DNA from: AC-38 sp033856025
Lineage (GTDB): Bacteria > Actinomycetota > Thermoleophilia > Solirubrobacterales > Solirubrobacteraceae
NCBI GenBank assembly: GCA_033856025.1
Contig: JAWVFQ010000033.1
Location: 124,001 to 188,000, forward strand
DNA: 64,000 nucleotides
Direction: 5' to 3'
Of this stretch, positions 17,406 through 25,803 are shown piece after piece (the stretch's first letter is position 1; each line of letters starts with the position of its first letter). The notes under the pieces were generated by a model. That model saw only the letters and a list, made by a program, of their open reading frames with translations. It was not told where the DNA came from and did not search any database. The translations under genes and the position numbers were made by a program.

Positions 17406-18236
17406 TCAGGCGGCCGGATAGGAGCCCAGGACGCGCAGCTGCTCGGTCTGCCCGCGCACCGCCTCCACGGCCGCCGCGACGGCCGGGTCGCGGTCGCGGC
17501 CCTCCAGGTCGGCGAAGAAGACGTAGTGGCCCAGCCCCCGCTTGCGCGGGCGCGACTCGATCATCGTCAGGTTCACGCCGCGGAAGGCGAACTCCGACAG
17601 GCAGCGCACGAGCCAGCCCGGCGCGTCGTCGCCGGCGCCCCAGAACACGACCGAGGTCTTCCACTCGCCCGTCCCCGAGACGCGCAGCCCGGCCGGCGCC
17701 AGCCACACGAAGCGCGTGACGTTGCCCGGCGTGTCCTCGACGCCGTCGCGCAGCACCTCGCCGCCATACAGCGACGCCGACAGGCGGTTGCCCAGGGCGG
17801 CCTGCGGTCCTCCCGCCTCGACGACGGTGCGGACCGCCTCGGCGGTGGAGTTGGCCGCCACGACCGTCGCGGCCGGGAGCTCGGTGCGCAGGAAGCGCGC
17901 GCATTGGGCGCTGGCGTGGGGGATGGACACGACGGTCTCGATGTCCTCCAGCGCCACGCCGGCGGGCGCGACCAGGCAGTGGCTGACCTCGTGGACGACC
18001 TCGCCGACGATGTACACGTCCGACGCCTCGCCGACCAGGGTGTCCAGCGTGGCGTTGACGGCGCCCTCCAGCGAGTTCTCGATGGGCACGAGCGCGCGGT
18101 CGGCCTCCCCGGCGTGCACCGCCATGATCGTCTCGTGGATGGTGGGGAGGGGCACCAGCTCGGACCCCTCGCCCCCCGACGCCATCAGCGCCTCGTGGCT
18201 GTAGGTGCCCTCCGGGCCCAGGTAGGCGATGCGCAT
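17406..18236 (-). CDS. pheA: Prephenate dehydratase
   Basis: A 276-residue monofunctional prephenate dehydratase converting prephenate to phenylpyruvate for phenylalanine synthesis. The N-terminus RIAYLGPEGTYSHEAL, the substrate segment VPIENSLEGAVN (50-61) and the catalytic GNVTRF (171-176) are all present. An ACT regulatory domain follows, with the Phe-binding ESRPRKRGLGHYVFF (227-241). No chorismate mutase domain is fused. ATG 18236 overlaps the upstream DUF4446 stop (TGATG). Confidence 0.96.
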   Translation of the reverse strand: MRIAYLGPEGTYSHEALMASGGEGSELVPLPTIHETIMAVHAGEADRALVPIENSLEGAVNATLDTLVGEASDVYIVGEVVHEVSHCLVAPAGVALEDIETVVSIPHASAQCARFLRTELPAATVVAANSTAEAVRTVVEAGGPQAALGNRLSASLYGGEVLRDGVEDTPGNVTRFVWLAPAGLRVSGTGEWKTSVVFWGAGDDAPGWLVRCLSEFAFRGVNLTMIESRPRKRGLGHYVFFADLEGRDRDPAVAAAVEAVRGQTEQLRVLGSYPAA

Positions 18237-18781
18237 CAGGCGGCCGGCGACTGGGCCGGAGCGGCGGGCGCCGCGGCGCCGCCGTCCCCCGCCAGGGCCA
18301 GGCGGACGGCCTCCGCCTCCTCGGGCGAGAGCTCGAGCTCGCCGCGGCCGCCGCGCAGCTGCTTGACGTAGAGGCGCGCCTGGTCGCGGTGGTGGATGGA
18401 CGACAGGACGATCCCGTCCTGGTTGGCGTCGAGCAGCGCGATCGAGGTCGACTGGCGTCCCGACATCTCGTTGTAGGCGTCGTAGCGGACGAGGCCCACG
18501 AAGGCCAGCGCGCCGTCCAGCCGCGTCTCGGCCGTGGCCATCCGCCGGTCCAGGGAGGCGGCGACCTCCTCCAGCCAGTCGCGCAGCGCCCCGAAGTCGC
18601 TCTGGAGCGACGCCGCGTGGGCCACCAGGTCCTCCGCGCCCGACGGCCCGAGGACGACCGTCTGCGCCGCACGCAGCCGCCGCACGCGAACCGCCAGAAC
18701 CCCGGCGACCAGCAGAGCCACGACCGCCACGCCGGCGGCGGCCAGAGCCACGATCCCCTGCGTCGAGGTGAGGTCGTCCAC
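18236..18781 (-). CDS. DUF4446 family membrane-anchored protein
   Basis: A 181-residue protein with one N-terminal membrane helix (GIVALAAAGVAVVALLVAGVLAV, residues 9-31), a helical linker (SLQSDFGALRDWLEEVAASLDRR) and a compact domain with VGLVRYDAYNEMSGRQSTSIALLD and GIVLSSIHHRDQARLYVK. This layout matches DUF4446, whose role is unknown and which is often found near parAB in Firmicutes. The Ala-rich tail may be disordered. GTG 18781 has TAGCGT 6 nt upstream and no Shine-Dalgarno. Confidence 0.8.
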   Translation of the reverse strand: MDDLTSTQGIVALAAAGVAVVALLVAGVLAVRVRRLRAAQTVVLGPSGAEDLVAHAASLQSDFGALRDWLEEVAASLDRRMATAETRLDGALAFVGLVRYDAYNEMSGRQSTSIALLDANQDGIVLSSIHHRDQARLYVKQLRGGRGELELSPEEAEAVRLALAGDGGAAAPAAPAQSPAA

Positions 18782-18787
18782 ACCTCA

Positions 18788-18793
18788 ACGCTA
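18788..18793 (-). promoter_or_regulatory. Putative -10 (TAGCGT) of DUF4446-pheA
   Basis: Minus-strand TAGCGT lies 6 nt before GTG 18781, implying a leaderless mRNA for the DUF4446-pheA pair and separating it from the upstream 18893-19993 gene. Confidence 0.45.
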
Positions 18794-18828
18794 CTAGCGA
18801 GACACCGCCCGTGGCTGACCAGGACACA

Positions 18829-18862
18829 GGGGGAGGGACAGTGCTCCGCACGGCCCTCCCCC
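18829..18862 (-). terminator. Long GC hairpin after the 18893-19993 gene
   Basis: GGGGGAGGG (18829-18837) and CCCTCCCCC (18854-18862) form a perfect 9-bp stem with a 16-nt loop, 31 bp past the stop of the preceding minus-strand gene. No T-run follows, so it is either a weak or factor-assisted terminator or a 3'-end stabilising stem. Confidence 0.4.
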
Positions 18863-18892
18863 GAGGACGCCGTCAGGCGCGGGCGGGGGCCG

Positions 18893-19993
18893 CTATTGCG
18901 TGAAGAACGCGGGGTAGGTGGCCGTGTTGTTGGACGAGTCCGCCTCGCCCGGGACATCGCCGACCGTGACCTTGATCTGGACGGCCTGGCCGACGGGCGG
19001 CGCCTGGCGCAGCGTGACCTCCGCGGTCGCGCTGCTGCCCGCCGACGTCGTGGGCACCGTGGTCGAAGCCGTGATCGGGCGCCCGGAGCCGGTGATCTCC
19101 ACCTTGACCGGGACGGCCTGCTCGTCGTTCTCGCCCTGGTTCTCGAAGTTGACCGTGAAGGTGAGGTTCGGCGAGGCGGGGATCCGGTTGGCGGTGTCCT
19201 GCGACAGGTCGGTCCCGTTCACCGACGTCGACGTCAGCCCGTGGCCGTGGGACCCCGGGGCCGGCGGCCCGCGGCGGCGCGCCGTGCTCGGGGCCGTGGC
19301 GCCCAGGCGGTCGGCGACCGTGGCCTCGTCGAGCCAGTCGATCGAGGGGAGGAAGCGGCTCTGGGGGATCGTCTGCCCCGTGATCCCGTTGTCGTCCAGC
19401 GCCTTCTTGATGTAGGGCACGGTGCGCACGGCGTAGATCACGTCGCTGGCCAGGAACTGCTGCATCTGGCCCGTGATCTGGCGCACCGCGGTCTCGGACT
19501 GGTTGCCCGTCGACTGCGCAGTGGGGATCTTGTCGGCGATCTTGCGCAGGCCGTCGCGCCGCAGCTCCAGGACGAGGAGGAAGCTCGACTGCGCGGGCTT
19601 CATGTCGTCCGGGGTGTCGAGCTTGCGGGCGCGGCCCACCAGCTCCTCGGCCACGATCTTGAGCTGGTTGACCTGCGTGGCCAGGTTCACGGTGTCGCCG
19701 CTGGCGGCGCCGCTGCCGGACAGCGCCTCGAAGAACGGCTTGGACACCTGATCGTCGGACTCCTGGACCAGCGAGGCCACCTGGGCGTTGTAGTCGCGCA
19801 GCGAGCGCTTCTTGGCGCTGCTCAGGCAGCCCTTGATCCCGACGACGAGCAGGATGACCACGAGCAGGATGACGCCGCCGGCGACGAGCTGGCGGATCCG
19901 GGCGGTCTGCGGGTCCGGAGCGCCGGCCACACCTCCGGCGGGCCGTCGTGGACGCGGTCTGCGGGGCTCATCACCCTCGTCGAAGAACGACAC
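18893..19993 (-). CDS. Membrane-anchored protein of unknown function with Ig-like C-terminal domain
   Basis: A 366-residue protein. An Arg/Pro-rich cytosolic N-terminus leads to a single membrane helix (LVAGGVILLVVILLVVGIKG, about 36-55), then an outside helical region (about 60-220: YNAQVASLVQESDDQVSKPF, ARKLDTPDDMKPAQSSFLLV) and a C-terminal beta domain (LTFTVNFENQGENDEQAVPV onwards) resembling CARDB-type Ig folds. No enzyme motif is visible. GTG 19993 is chosen because the conserved acidic SFFDEGDE start follows and GGGAG is upstream; the frame beyond is antisense to the kinase. It diverges from the kinase gene across 123 bp. Confidence 0.75.
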   Translation of the reverse strand: MSFFDEGDEPRRPRPRRPAGGVAGAPDPQTARIRQLVAGGVILLVVILLVVGIKGCLSSAKKRSLRDYNAQVASLVQESDDQVSKPFFEALSGSGAASGDTVNLATQVNQLKIVAEELVGRARKLDTPDDMKPAQSSFLLVLELRRDGLRKIADKIPTAQSTGNQSETAVRQITGQMQQFLASDVIYAVRTVPYIKKALDDNGITGQTIPQSRFLPSIDWLDEATVADRLGATAPSTARRRGPPAPGSHGHGLTSTSVNGTDLSQDTANRIPASPNLTFTVNFENQGENDEQAVPVKVEITGSGRPITASTTVPTTSAGSSATAEVTLRQAPPVGQAVQIKVTVGDVPGEADSSNNTATYPAFFTQ

Positions 19994-20034
19994 GTGAAGA
20001 ACGTCTCCCTGCTGCGGAGGAGCTCGAAGTATTA

Positions 20035-20050
20035 CCGGCCACTCGGCCGG
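20035..20050. promoter_or_regulatory. Inverted repeat CCGGCC-ACTC-GGCCGG in a divergent promoter region
   Basis: A perfect 6-bp inverted repeat with a 4-nt spacer lies between the divergent 19993 gene and the 20117 kinase. It could be an operator or a short hairpin; in DNA this GC-rich a chance occurrence is quite possible. Confidence 0.25.
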
Positions 20051-20116
20051 ACGCTCGGCAGACCATTCGCCACGCGGGGCAGGGAGCCTCCTTGCGGCGC
20101 AGAAGTCAGCGGGACG

Positions 20117-21880
20117 GTGAGCGCGCCCCAGACCCTCGACGCGGCCACGCTGCACGCGCCCGCCCGCGCGTCGCCGGCGAGCCTCGTCCTCGGCCGCTAC
20201 CGCCTGGAGCGCCGCCTGGGTACGGGCGGCTTCGGCGCGGTGTGGCTGGCCCACGACGAGAAGCTCGGCCGCGCGGTCGCGGTCAAGGCGGTGCCGCGCT
20301 CGGGGGCCCACGACGACCGCGCCGAGCGCGAGGCCCTGGCCGCTGCGCGGCTGAACCACCCGGCGATCGTGACGCTCTACGAGACCGGCGGGGACGAGTC
20401 CGGCCACTACCTGGTGTCCGAGCTGGTGTCGGGCGCGACGCTGGCCGAGCTGGAGCAGGCGGGCGCGCTGTCGGATCGCGACGTGCTGCGCATCGGGGTG
20501 GCGCTGTGCGACGCCCTGGCCCATGCCCACGACCGCGGGGTCGTGCACCGCGACGTCAAGCCGCAGAACGTGGTGATCCCCGACGTGCCCGACAGCGCGG
20601 CCGGCGTGGCCAAGCTCACCGACTTCGGCATCGCGCTGCTGGTGGGCGACGAGCCGCTCACCCGGACGGGCGACGTGGTGGGCACGCTGGCCTACATGGC
20701 GCCCGAGCAGGCCGAGGGCCGGCGCGTCGGGACGGCGGTGGACGTGTACGCGCTCGGCCTCGTCCTGTACGAGGCGCTGGCCGGGACGCATCCGGTGAAG
20801 GGCGCGGGGCCGGCCGCGACCGCGCGGCGCCTGGGCGCGGTCCTGCCCTCGCTGGGGCGCGTCCGGCGCGATCTCCCACCCGAGCTGGTGGCGGCGATCG
20901 ACCGCGCCGTGCGCCCCCGGCCCGACGAGCGCGGCAGCCCCGCCGACCTGCGCGACGCGCTCACCGCCACGGCCGACGACGTCTCCGACGAGGGGGGAAC
21001 CCTCGCCGCCCCGCCCCTGGACCGCCGTCTGCCGCGGGGCAGCGCCCGCCTGGGGGCCGCGCTGGGCGCGGGCGCCCTCGCCCTGCTCGCCACCACGCTC
21101 TCCGAGGCCGGCCACACGGTTGCGTCGGCGTTGCCGGTGACCTCCCTGCTCGCCGCGGCGGTCGTCGCGGCGGCGGCGTTCCTCCTGCCGCGAGTCGGGT
21201 GGCTGGCCGCGGCGATCGGGCTGGTCGCCGCCCTGGCCGCGCCGCCCGTGGACGCCCCGGGCCTGGCGCTCGTGGTGGCCGCGGGGCTCGTCGCCGCGCC
21301 GCTCCTGGCGCCCCGGGGCGGCCGGGCGTGGTCCCTGCCCGCGCTGGCGCCGCTGCTCGGCGTCGTGGCCATGGCGTCCGGGTTCGCCGCCCTGGCCGGC
21401 CAGGCGCGCGGCGCCCTGCGCCGCGCCGCGCTGGGGGCGATCGGGTTCTGGTGGGTCATGCTGGCCGAGGTCCTCGCCGACCGGCGCCTGCACCTGGGGG
21501 TGCCGGACACCGTCCCGCCGACCGCGGGCTGGGCCGGGTCGGCGCGCGACGCCGCGACGGAGGTGGTCTGGCCGCTGCCGTCCAGCGGCGCCCTGCTCGG
21601 CGCGGCCGTGTGGGCGGCCGCGGCCCTGGCACTGCCCTGGCTCGTGCGCGGCCGGCGTCCGCTGGCCGACGTCGTGTGCGCGGCGGCCTGGGCGGGCGCC
21701 CTGGCGGCCGGAGACGCCGCCGTCGCGGCGGCCACCCATGCGGGTGGTGCGGCCGCCTCTCCGCGCGGTGGACTGGCCGGCCCCGCCCTGGCCGGCGCGC
21801 TCGCCGTCGGGCTGCGCTGGGCCCGCGGCCCCGCCCCCCCGCGAGCGGTGTTGAACCGGGAACACGATCCCGACCTTTAG
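20117..21880 (+). CDS. Serine/threonine protein kinase with C-terminal polytopic membrane domain
   Basis: A 587-residue Hanks-type kinase. The glycine loop RRLGTGGFGAVW starts near residue 32, the catalytic lysine is VAVKAVP (K57), the catalytic loop HRDVKPQN is at 144-151, DFG at 169-171 and APEQ near 195. After about residue 300 the protein becomes hydrophobic with roughly eight membrane segments and no PASTA or other recognisable sensor, which is unlike PknB. The start GTG 20117 follows GGGACG; longer upstream frames are not conserved. It stands 27 bp before the FHA/PP2C operon, suggesting it signals to the same wall machinery. Confidence 0.85.
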   Translation: MSAPQTLDAATLHAPARASPASLVLGRYRLERRLGTGGFGAVWLAHDEKLGRAVAVKAVPRSGAHDDRAEREALAAARLNHPAIVTLYETGGDESGHYLVSELVSGATLAELEQAGALSDRDVLRIGVALCDALAHAHDRGVVHRDVKPQNVVIPDVPDSAAGVAKLTDFGIALLVGDEPLTRTGDVVGTLAYMAPEQAEGRRVGTAVDVYALGLVLYEALAGTHPVKGAGPAATARRLGAVLPSLGRVRRDLPPELVAAIDRAVRPRPDERGSPADLRDALTATADDVSDEGGTLAAPPLDRRLPRGSARLGAALGAGALALLATTLSEAGHTVASALPVTSLLAAAVVAAAAFLLPRVGWLAAAIGLVAALAAPPVDAPGLALVVAAGLVAAPLLAPRGGRAWSLPALAPLLGVVAMASGFAALAGQARGALRRAALGAIGFWWVMLAEVLADRRLHLGVPDTVPPTAGWAGSARDAATEVVWPLPSSGALLGAAVWAAAALALPWLVRGRRPLADVVCAAAWAGALAAGDAAVAAATHAGGAAASPRGGLAGPALAGALAVGLRWARGPAPPRAVLNREHDPDL

Positions 21881-21907
21881 CATGGCCGGGCGCGACAGGC
21901 GCGAACC

Positions 21908-22666
21908 ATGAGCGTGCTGAAGAGCCTGGAGAGCAAGATCGCCGGTCTGGTCGAGGGAGCGTTCGGACGGGCGTTCCGTTCCGAGCTGCGTCCGGTCGAG
22001 ATCGCGCGCAAGCTTGCCCGCGAGATGGAGGAGCACAAGGTCGTCTCCGTGTCGAAGACCTACGCACCCAACGAGTACCACGTCTACGTCTCTTCCGACG
22101 ACCGCGAGCGCTTCGCGGACTACGAGGACGCCCTGGTCAAGGAGCTGTCCGGCTACCTGCTCGAGCACGCGCGCCTGGAGAAGCTCGCCCTGGTGTCGCG
22201 CCCCGAGATCGCCTTCCACACCGATGACCGGCTGTCCCTGGGGGAATTCGGGATCCAGGCGCGGATGGTGCGCACCGACGAGGCGATGCACAGCGAGCCG
22301 ATCCAGGGCGACGTCGGCCACACGATGATCTACAGCGCCGACCGGCTGCGCCCGGCCGGGGCGGGGCCGGCCCCCGGCCCGGTCCCGACCACGGCGATCG
22401 TGGTGGCCGAGGGCCGGCGGATGGTCGTCGGGCGCACCGGCGCCTCGATCGGCCGCAGCCGCGACTGCGACATCGTCCTGGCCGACGGCAACGTCTCGCG
22501 CCGCCACGCCGAGGTGCTGCCCACCGAGGACGGGTGGTCGGTCAACGACCTCGGCTCGACCAACGGCGTGCTGGTCAACGGCCGGCGGATCTCCGGGGCC
22601 ACGGCGCTGCAGGCCGGCGACCGCATCGAGCTGGGCACCTCGAAGCTGACGTTCGAGCTGGAATGA
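21908..22666 (+). CDS. fhaA: FhaA-like protein (DUF3662 + FHA domain)
   Basis: A 252-residue protein. The N-terminal DUF3662 domain (about 1-120: LKSLESKIAGLVEGAFGRAF, VEIARKLAREMEEHKVVS, APNEYHVYVSS) is followed by a flexible linker and a C-terminal FHA domain with SIGRSRDCDIVL, NVSRRHAEV and DLGSTNGVLVNG (about 175-235). In mycobacteria FhaA binds phosphorylated MviN/MurJ and restrains peptidoglycan synthesis. The phosphothreonine-binding residues Arg, Ser and Asn are all present. It overlaps the next gene (ATGA) and heads the wall-signalling operon. Unlike M. tuberculosis FhaA it has a short linker. Confidence 0.92.
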   Translation: MSVLKSLESKIAGLVEGAFGRAFRSELRPVEIARKLAREMEEHKVVSVSKTYAPNEYHVYVSSDDRERFADYEDALVKELSGYLLEHARLEKLALVSRPEIAFHTDDRLSLGEFGIQARMVRTDEAMHSEPIQGDVGHTMIYSADRLRPAGAGPAPGPVPTTAIVVAEGRRMVVGRTGASIGRSRDCDIVLADGNVSRRHAEVLPTEDGWSVNDLGSTNGVLVNGRRISGATALQAGDRIELGTSKLTFELE

Positions 22667-23145
22667 CGCTCGAACCCGCTTCGGTCGCGCTGAAGTTCGG
22701 CTTCCTGGTCGTGCTGTACCTGTTCCTGCTGTGGATCGCGCGCAGCGCCCTGCGCGACCTGCGGCGTGGCGTGGCGGCGACCGAGGTCCCGCCCGACGCG
22801 ACCGGGATGCACTCCGCGGCGTCCGGGCTGTCGCCGGACCCGCTGGACGACGCCGAGCCGCGGCTGCGCGTCGAGCAGGCGATGGGGATGCGCTCGGGGG
22901 ACGAGTACGACCTGAGCGAAGGCGCGGTCCTGGGCCGCGGCGACAAGGCGGACATCCGCCTGGAGGACCCGTTCGCCTCCTCGCGCCACTGCCGCATCAG
23001 CCGCCAGGGCGACATCCTGGTCATCGAGGACCTCCACTCGACCAACGGGACCTGGCTCAACGGCTCCCAGCTTGACGGCCACCAGCCGCTGCACCCGGGC
23101 GACAGGATCCGGATCGGCGACAACGAGTTCTCGTTCCTCCAGTAG
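22663..23145 (+). CDS. fhaB: FhaB/FipA-like membrane FHA protein
   Basis: A 160-residue protein with a single N-terminal membrane helix (LKFGFLVVLYLFLLWIARSAL, about 10-30) and a C-terminal FHA domain carrying VLGRGDKADIRL, FASSRHCRIS and DLHSTNGTWLNG (about 88-140). This is the FhaB architecture that anchors phospho-dependent complexes to the membrane next to PstP and the SEDS/PBP pair. ATG 22663 overlaps the fhaA stop. The stop TAG is immediately followed by the ATG of the phosphatase. Confidence 0.92.
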   Translation: MTLEPASVALKFGFLVVLYLFLLWIARSALRDLRRGVAATEVPPDATGMHSAASGLSPDPLDDAEPRLRVEQAMGMRSGDEYDLSEGAVLGRGDKADIRLEDPFASSRHCRISRQGDILVIEDLHSTNGTWLNGSQLDGHQPLHPGDRIRIGDNEFSFLQ

Positions 23146-24351
23146 ATGCTCCGCGCCGCCGCCGACAGCTTCGCCAAGTCCGACGTGGGCCGCCAGCGGC
23201 GCTCCAACGAGGACCGCGCGTACGAGCAGGCCCCCCTGTTCGCGGTCGCGGACGGGATGGGCGGCGCCCGCGCGGGCGAGGTGGCGTCGAAGATCGTCGT
23301 GGAGACGCTCTCCGAGGGCCTGCCGGAGGCGGGCTCGGACGAGGAGCGCCTGGCCGCCGCGGTGCGCGAGGCCAACGGCCGCATACACGACCTCGCCACG
23401 GCCGAGCCCGACCGGGCCGGGATGGGCACGACGGTCACGGCGGCGTACGTGGGCGAGGACGGAGTGGCCATCGCGCACGTGGGGGACTCGCGGGCCTACC
23501 GGCTGCGCGAGGGGACGCTGGAGCGCCTGACCCACGACCACTCGCTCGTCGCCGAGCTGGTGCGCCGGGGCAAGCTCACCGAGGCCGAGGCCGAGGAGCA
23601 CCCGCAGAAGTCCGTGATCACCCGCGCGCTCGGGCCCGAGGCCGCGGTGGAAGTCGACCGCCACACGCACCTGGCGCGCGACGGCGACGTCTTCCTGCTG
23701 TGCAGCGACGGCCTGACCGGCATGGTCCCCGAGGACCGGATCGCCGAGATCCTGGCCGGCGCGGCCGGCCTCAAGGCGGCCGGGCAGGCGCTCATCCGCG
23801 AGGCCAACGAGCGGGGCGGACGCGACAACGTGACGGTCGTGCTCTTCCGGGTGGAGGAGGTCGGCGCGCCGGTCGCCGGCGAGGACCGCCCGACGGAGAT
23901 CGGCATACCCGCGCCGACGCCCGAGCAGGTCAGCGAGGCCCGTGCGGCGGCCGCCCCCGCGCCGCCCCCGCGCCGGACGGCTCCCCTGCCGCGCCGCGAC
24001 GGCGACGGGGCTCCCGCGCCGCCGCGCCGCCCGCGCCGCCGGATCCCCGGCCTGCGCCCGGCGCTGGCGGTCCTGCTCGTTCTCGGAATCGTGGGCGGGG
24101 GCGTGTGGGTGGGGACGCGCGCCGTCTACTTCGTCGGGGTGGACGACCGCGGGTTCGTGTCGATCTACCAGGGCGTCCCCTACGAAGGACCCGGCGGCGT
24201 GAGCCTGTTCTCGCGCGCCTACACGTCCGGCGTCCCGGCGGCGGACCTCCCGGCGCGCCGGCGCACCGCGCTGCTCGACCACAAGCTGCGCTCCCAGGCG
24301 GACGCCGCCGACCTCGTGCGCAAGCTCGAGCTCGGACAGGTATCGCAGTGA
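23146..24351 (+). CDS. pstP: PP2C-family Ser/Thr protein phosphatase (PstP-like)
   Basis: A 401-residue PPM phosphatase that reverses kinase signalling. The metal-binding motifs RRSNEDRAY, VADGMGG, HVGDSRAYRLR, CSDGLTGM and GGRDNVTVV appear in order over residues 18-230. A Pro/Arg-rich linker, one membrane helix (LAVLLVLGIVGGGVWVGTR, about 307-325) and an extracellular tail of about 75 residues follow, as in mycobacterial PstP. The start abuts the fhaB stop with no gap and the stop overlaps the SEDS gene start. Confidence 0.96.
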   Translation: MLRAAADSFAKSDVGRQRRSNEDRAYEQAPLFAVADGMGGARAGEVASKIVVETLSEGLPEAGSDEERLAAAVREANGRIHDLATAEPDRAGMGTTVTAAYVGEDGVAIAHVGDSRAYRLREGTLERLTHDHSLVAELVRRGKLTEAEAEEHPQKSVITRALGPEAAVEVDRHTHLARDGDVFLLCSDGLTGMVPEDRIAEILAGAAGLKAAGQALIREANERGGRDNVTVVLFRVEEVGAPVAGEDRPTEIGIPAPTPEQVSEARAAAAPAPPPRRTAPLPRRDGDGAPAPPRRPRRRIPGLRPALAVLLVLGIVGGGVWVGTRAVYFVGVDDRGFVSIYQGVPYEGPGGVSLFSRAYTSGVPAADLPARRRTALLDHKLRSQADAADLVRKLELGQVSQ

Positions 24352-25640
24352 GCGAGCGCAACCGCGAGCTCGTGGGCCTGGTGCCCTCGGCCCTGCTGCT
24401 GACCGCCGGGTTCACGGCGATCTTCGTCCAGCAGGCCGACCAGCTCTCGAATCTGTCGTTGACCTACGGCGCGATCTTCCTCGGCCTGTGCCTGGCCGCG
24501 CATTTCTTCCTGCGCGTGGCGCTGCCCTACGCCGACCCCTACCTGTTCCCGCTCGTCGCCGTGCTGGCCTCCTTCGGCCTCGTCGTCATCTACCGCATCG
24601 ACGAGAACCTGGCCCGCGAGCAGGCGCAGTGGTTCGTGGTCGGGCTGGCGCTGTTCTGCGCCACGATCATGTTCCTGCGCGACTACCGGGTGCTGGAGCG
24701 CTACCGCTACACGATCGCCGCGGTGTCGATCGGCCTGCTGATGCTGCCGCGCCTGCCCGGCGTGGGCGGGCTGGTCAACGGCGCCTACCTGGCGATCTCG
24801 ATCGGTCCGATCACGTTCCAGCCGGCCGAGTTCGCCAAGATCGGCATCGTCATCTTCCTGGCCTCCTACCTGCGCGACACGCGCCAGGTGCTGGTGCTGG
24901 GGGCGCGGCGGTTCCTCGGCGTGACGATCCCGCCGATCAAGCACTTCGGGCCGCTGCTCGTGGTCTGGGGCGCCGCGATGCTGATGCTGATCGTCATCAA
25001 GGACCTCGGCTCGTCGCTGATGTTCTTCGGGGCGTTCCTGTCCCTGCTCTACATCGCCACGAACCGCGTGTCCTTCGTCCTCATCGGCCTGCTGCTGTTC
25101 GGCCTGGGGGCCTGGCAGTTCGGCTCCCACATCGAGCACGTCCAGAGCCGGGTGGACATCTGGCGCGACCCGTTCGCCACCGACGTCGTGGACGGCAAGG
25201 GCTACCAGATCGCCCAGTCCCTGTTCGCCCAGGCCGACGGCGGCGTCCTGGGCAAGGGGTTCGGACAGGCGCTCCTGCAGATCCCCGGCGGCGGCAACCT
25301 GCTGCCCGCGCCGCACACCGACCTCATCTACGCCGTGATCACCGACGAGCTGGGGCTGGTCGGCGCGTGCGGAGTGATCCTGGTCTACCTGCTGATCGTG
25401 GAGCGCGGCTTCCGCGTGGCCATGCTGGCCCGCGACTCCTTCTCCACCCTGCTGGCGGCCGGGCTGACCTCGGTGTTCGCGCTCCAGGTCTTCGTGATCG
25501 TCGGCGGGGTGACCAAGGTCATCCCCCTGACCGGCGTCACGCTCCCGTTCGTCTCCTACGGCGGCTCGTCGATCCTGGCCAACTTCGTGCTGCTGGCCTT
25601 CCTGCTGCTCGTCTCCGACCGGGCGCGGAGGCCCGCCTAG
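24348..25640 (+). CDS. rodA: SEDS-family peptidoglycan glycosyltransferase (FtsW/RodA)
   Basis: A 430-residue polytopic protein with about 11 membrane segments. SEDS motifs are clear: ITFQPAEFAKIGIVIFLASYL, VIKDLGSSLMFFGAF, the outside loop VDIWRDPFATD with GYQIAQSLFAQADGGVLGKGFG, and the terminal PHTDLIYAVITDELG and LPFVSYGGSS. It polymerises lipid II with a class B PBP. Next to pbpA, pknB, fhaA and pstP this is the position of mycobacterial rodA, so the elongation enzyme is preferred over FtsW. GTG 24348 overlaps the pstP stop. Confidence 0.92.
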   Translation: MSERNRELVGLVPSALLLTAGFTAIFVQQADQLSNLSLTYGAIFLGLCLAAHFFLRVALPYADPYLFPLVAVLASFGLVVIYRIDENLAREQAQWFVVGLALFCATIMFLRDYRVLERYRYTIAAVSIGLLMLPRLPGVGGLVNGAYLAISIGPITFQPAEFAKIGIVIFLASYLRDTRQVLVLGARRFLGVTIPPIKHFGPLLVVWGAAMLMLIVIKDLGSSLMFFGAFLSLLYIATNRVSFVLIGLLLFGLGAWQFGSHIEHVQSRVDIWRDPFATDVVDGKGYQIAQSLFAQADGGVLGKGFGQALLQIPGGGNLLPAPHTDLIYAVITDELGLVGACGVILVYLLIVERGFRVAMLARDSFSTLLAAGLTSVFALQVFVIVGGVTKVIPLTGVTLPFVSYGGSSILANFVLLAFLLLVSDRARRPA

Positions 25641-25803
25641 TGCTCCCTCCGACGACCCCGCACCCGACTCGCCGGCTTCGGATGGCCGCCATGCGGCGTC
25701 CTCGGTCGGGGCCAGGCCTCCGGCCTTGTCCCTTCCCTGCGTCCTTGCCTGGCGACCCCCGAATCCCGGCTAGCCGGCCGCGGAGCCATCGGAGGAAGCA
25801 CTG
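25641..25803. other. Palindrome-rich gap between the SEDS gene and pbpA
   Basis: A 163-bp gap in an otherwise tightly packed operon. It contains AGGCC-TCC-GGCCT (near 25712-25724), CCAGGC/GCCTGG arms, and a perfect 12-bp palindrome CCGGCTAGCCGG (near 25767-25779). The pbpA Shine-Dalgarno GGAGGA ends it. Whether it is a REP-like element, a processing site or a regulated leader cannot be told from one copy. Confidence 0.4.

Noticed and set aside
18893..22507. A 1204-codon minus-strand frame running antisense through the kinase and fhaA genes
   Set aside because: Only the 18893-19993 part has protein-like features; the rest is a high-GC shadow of well-supported plus-strand genes.
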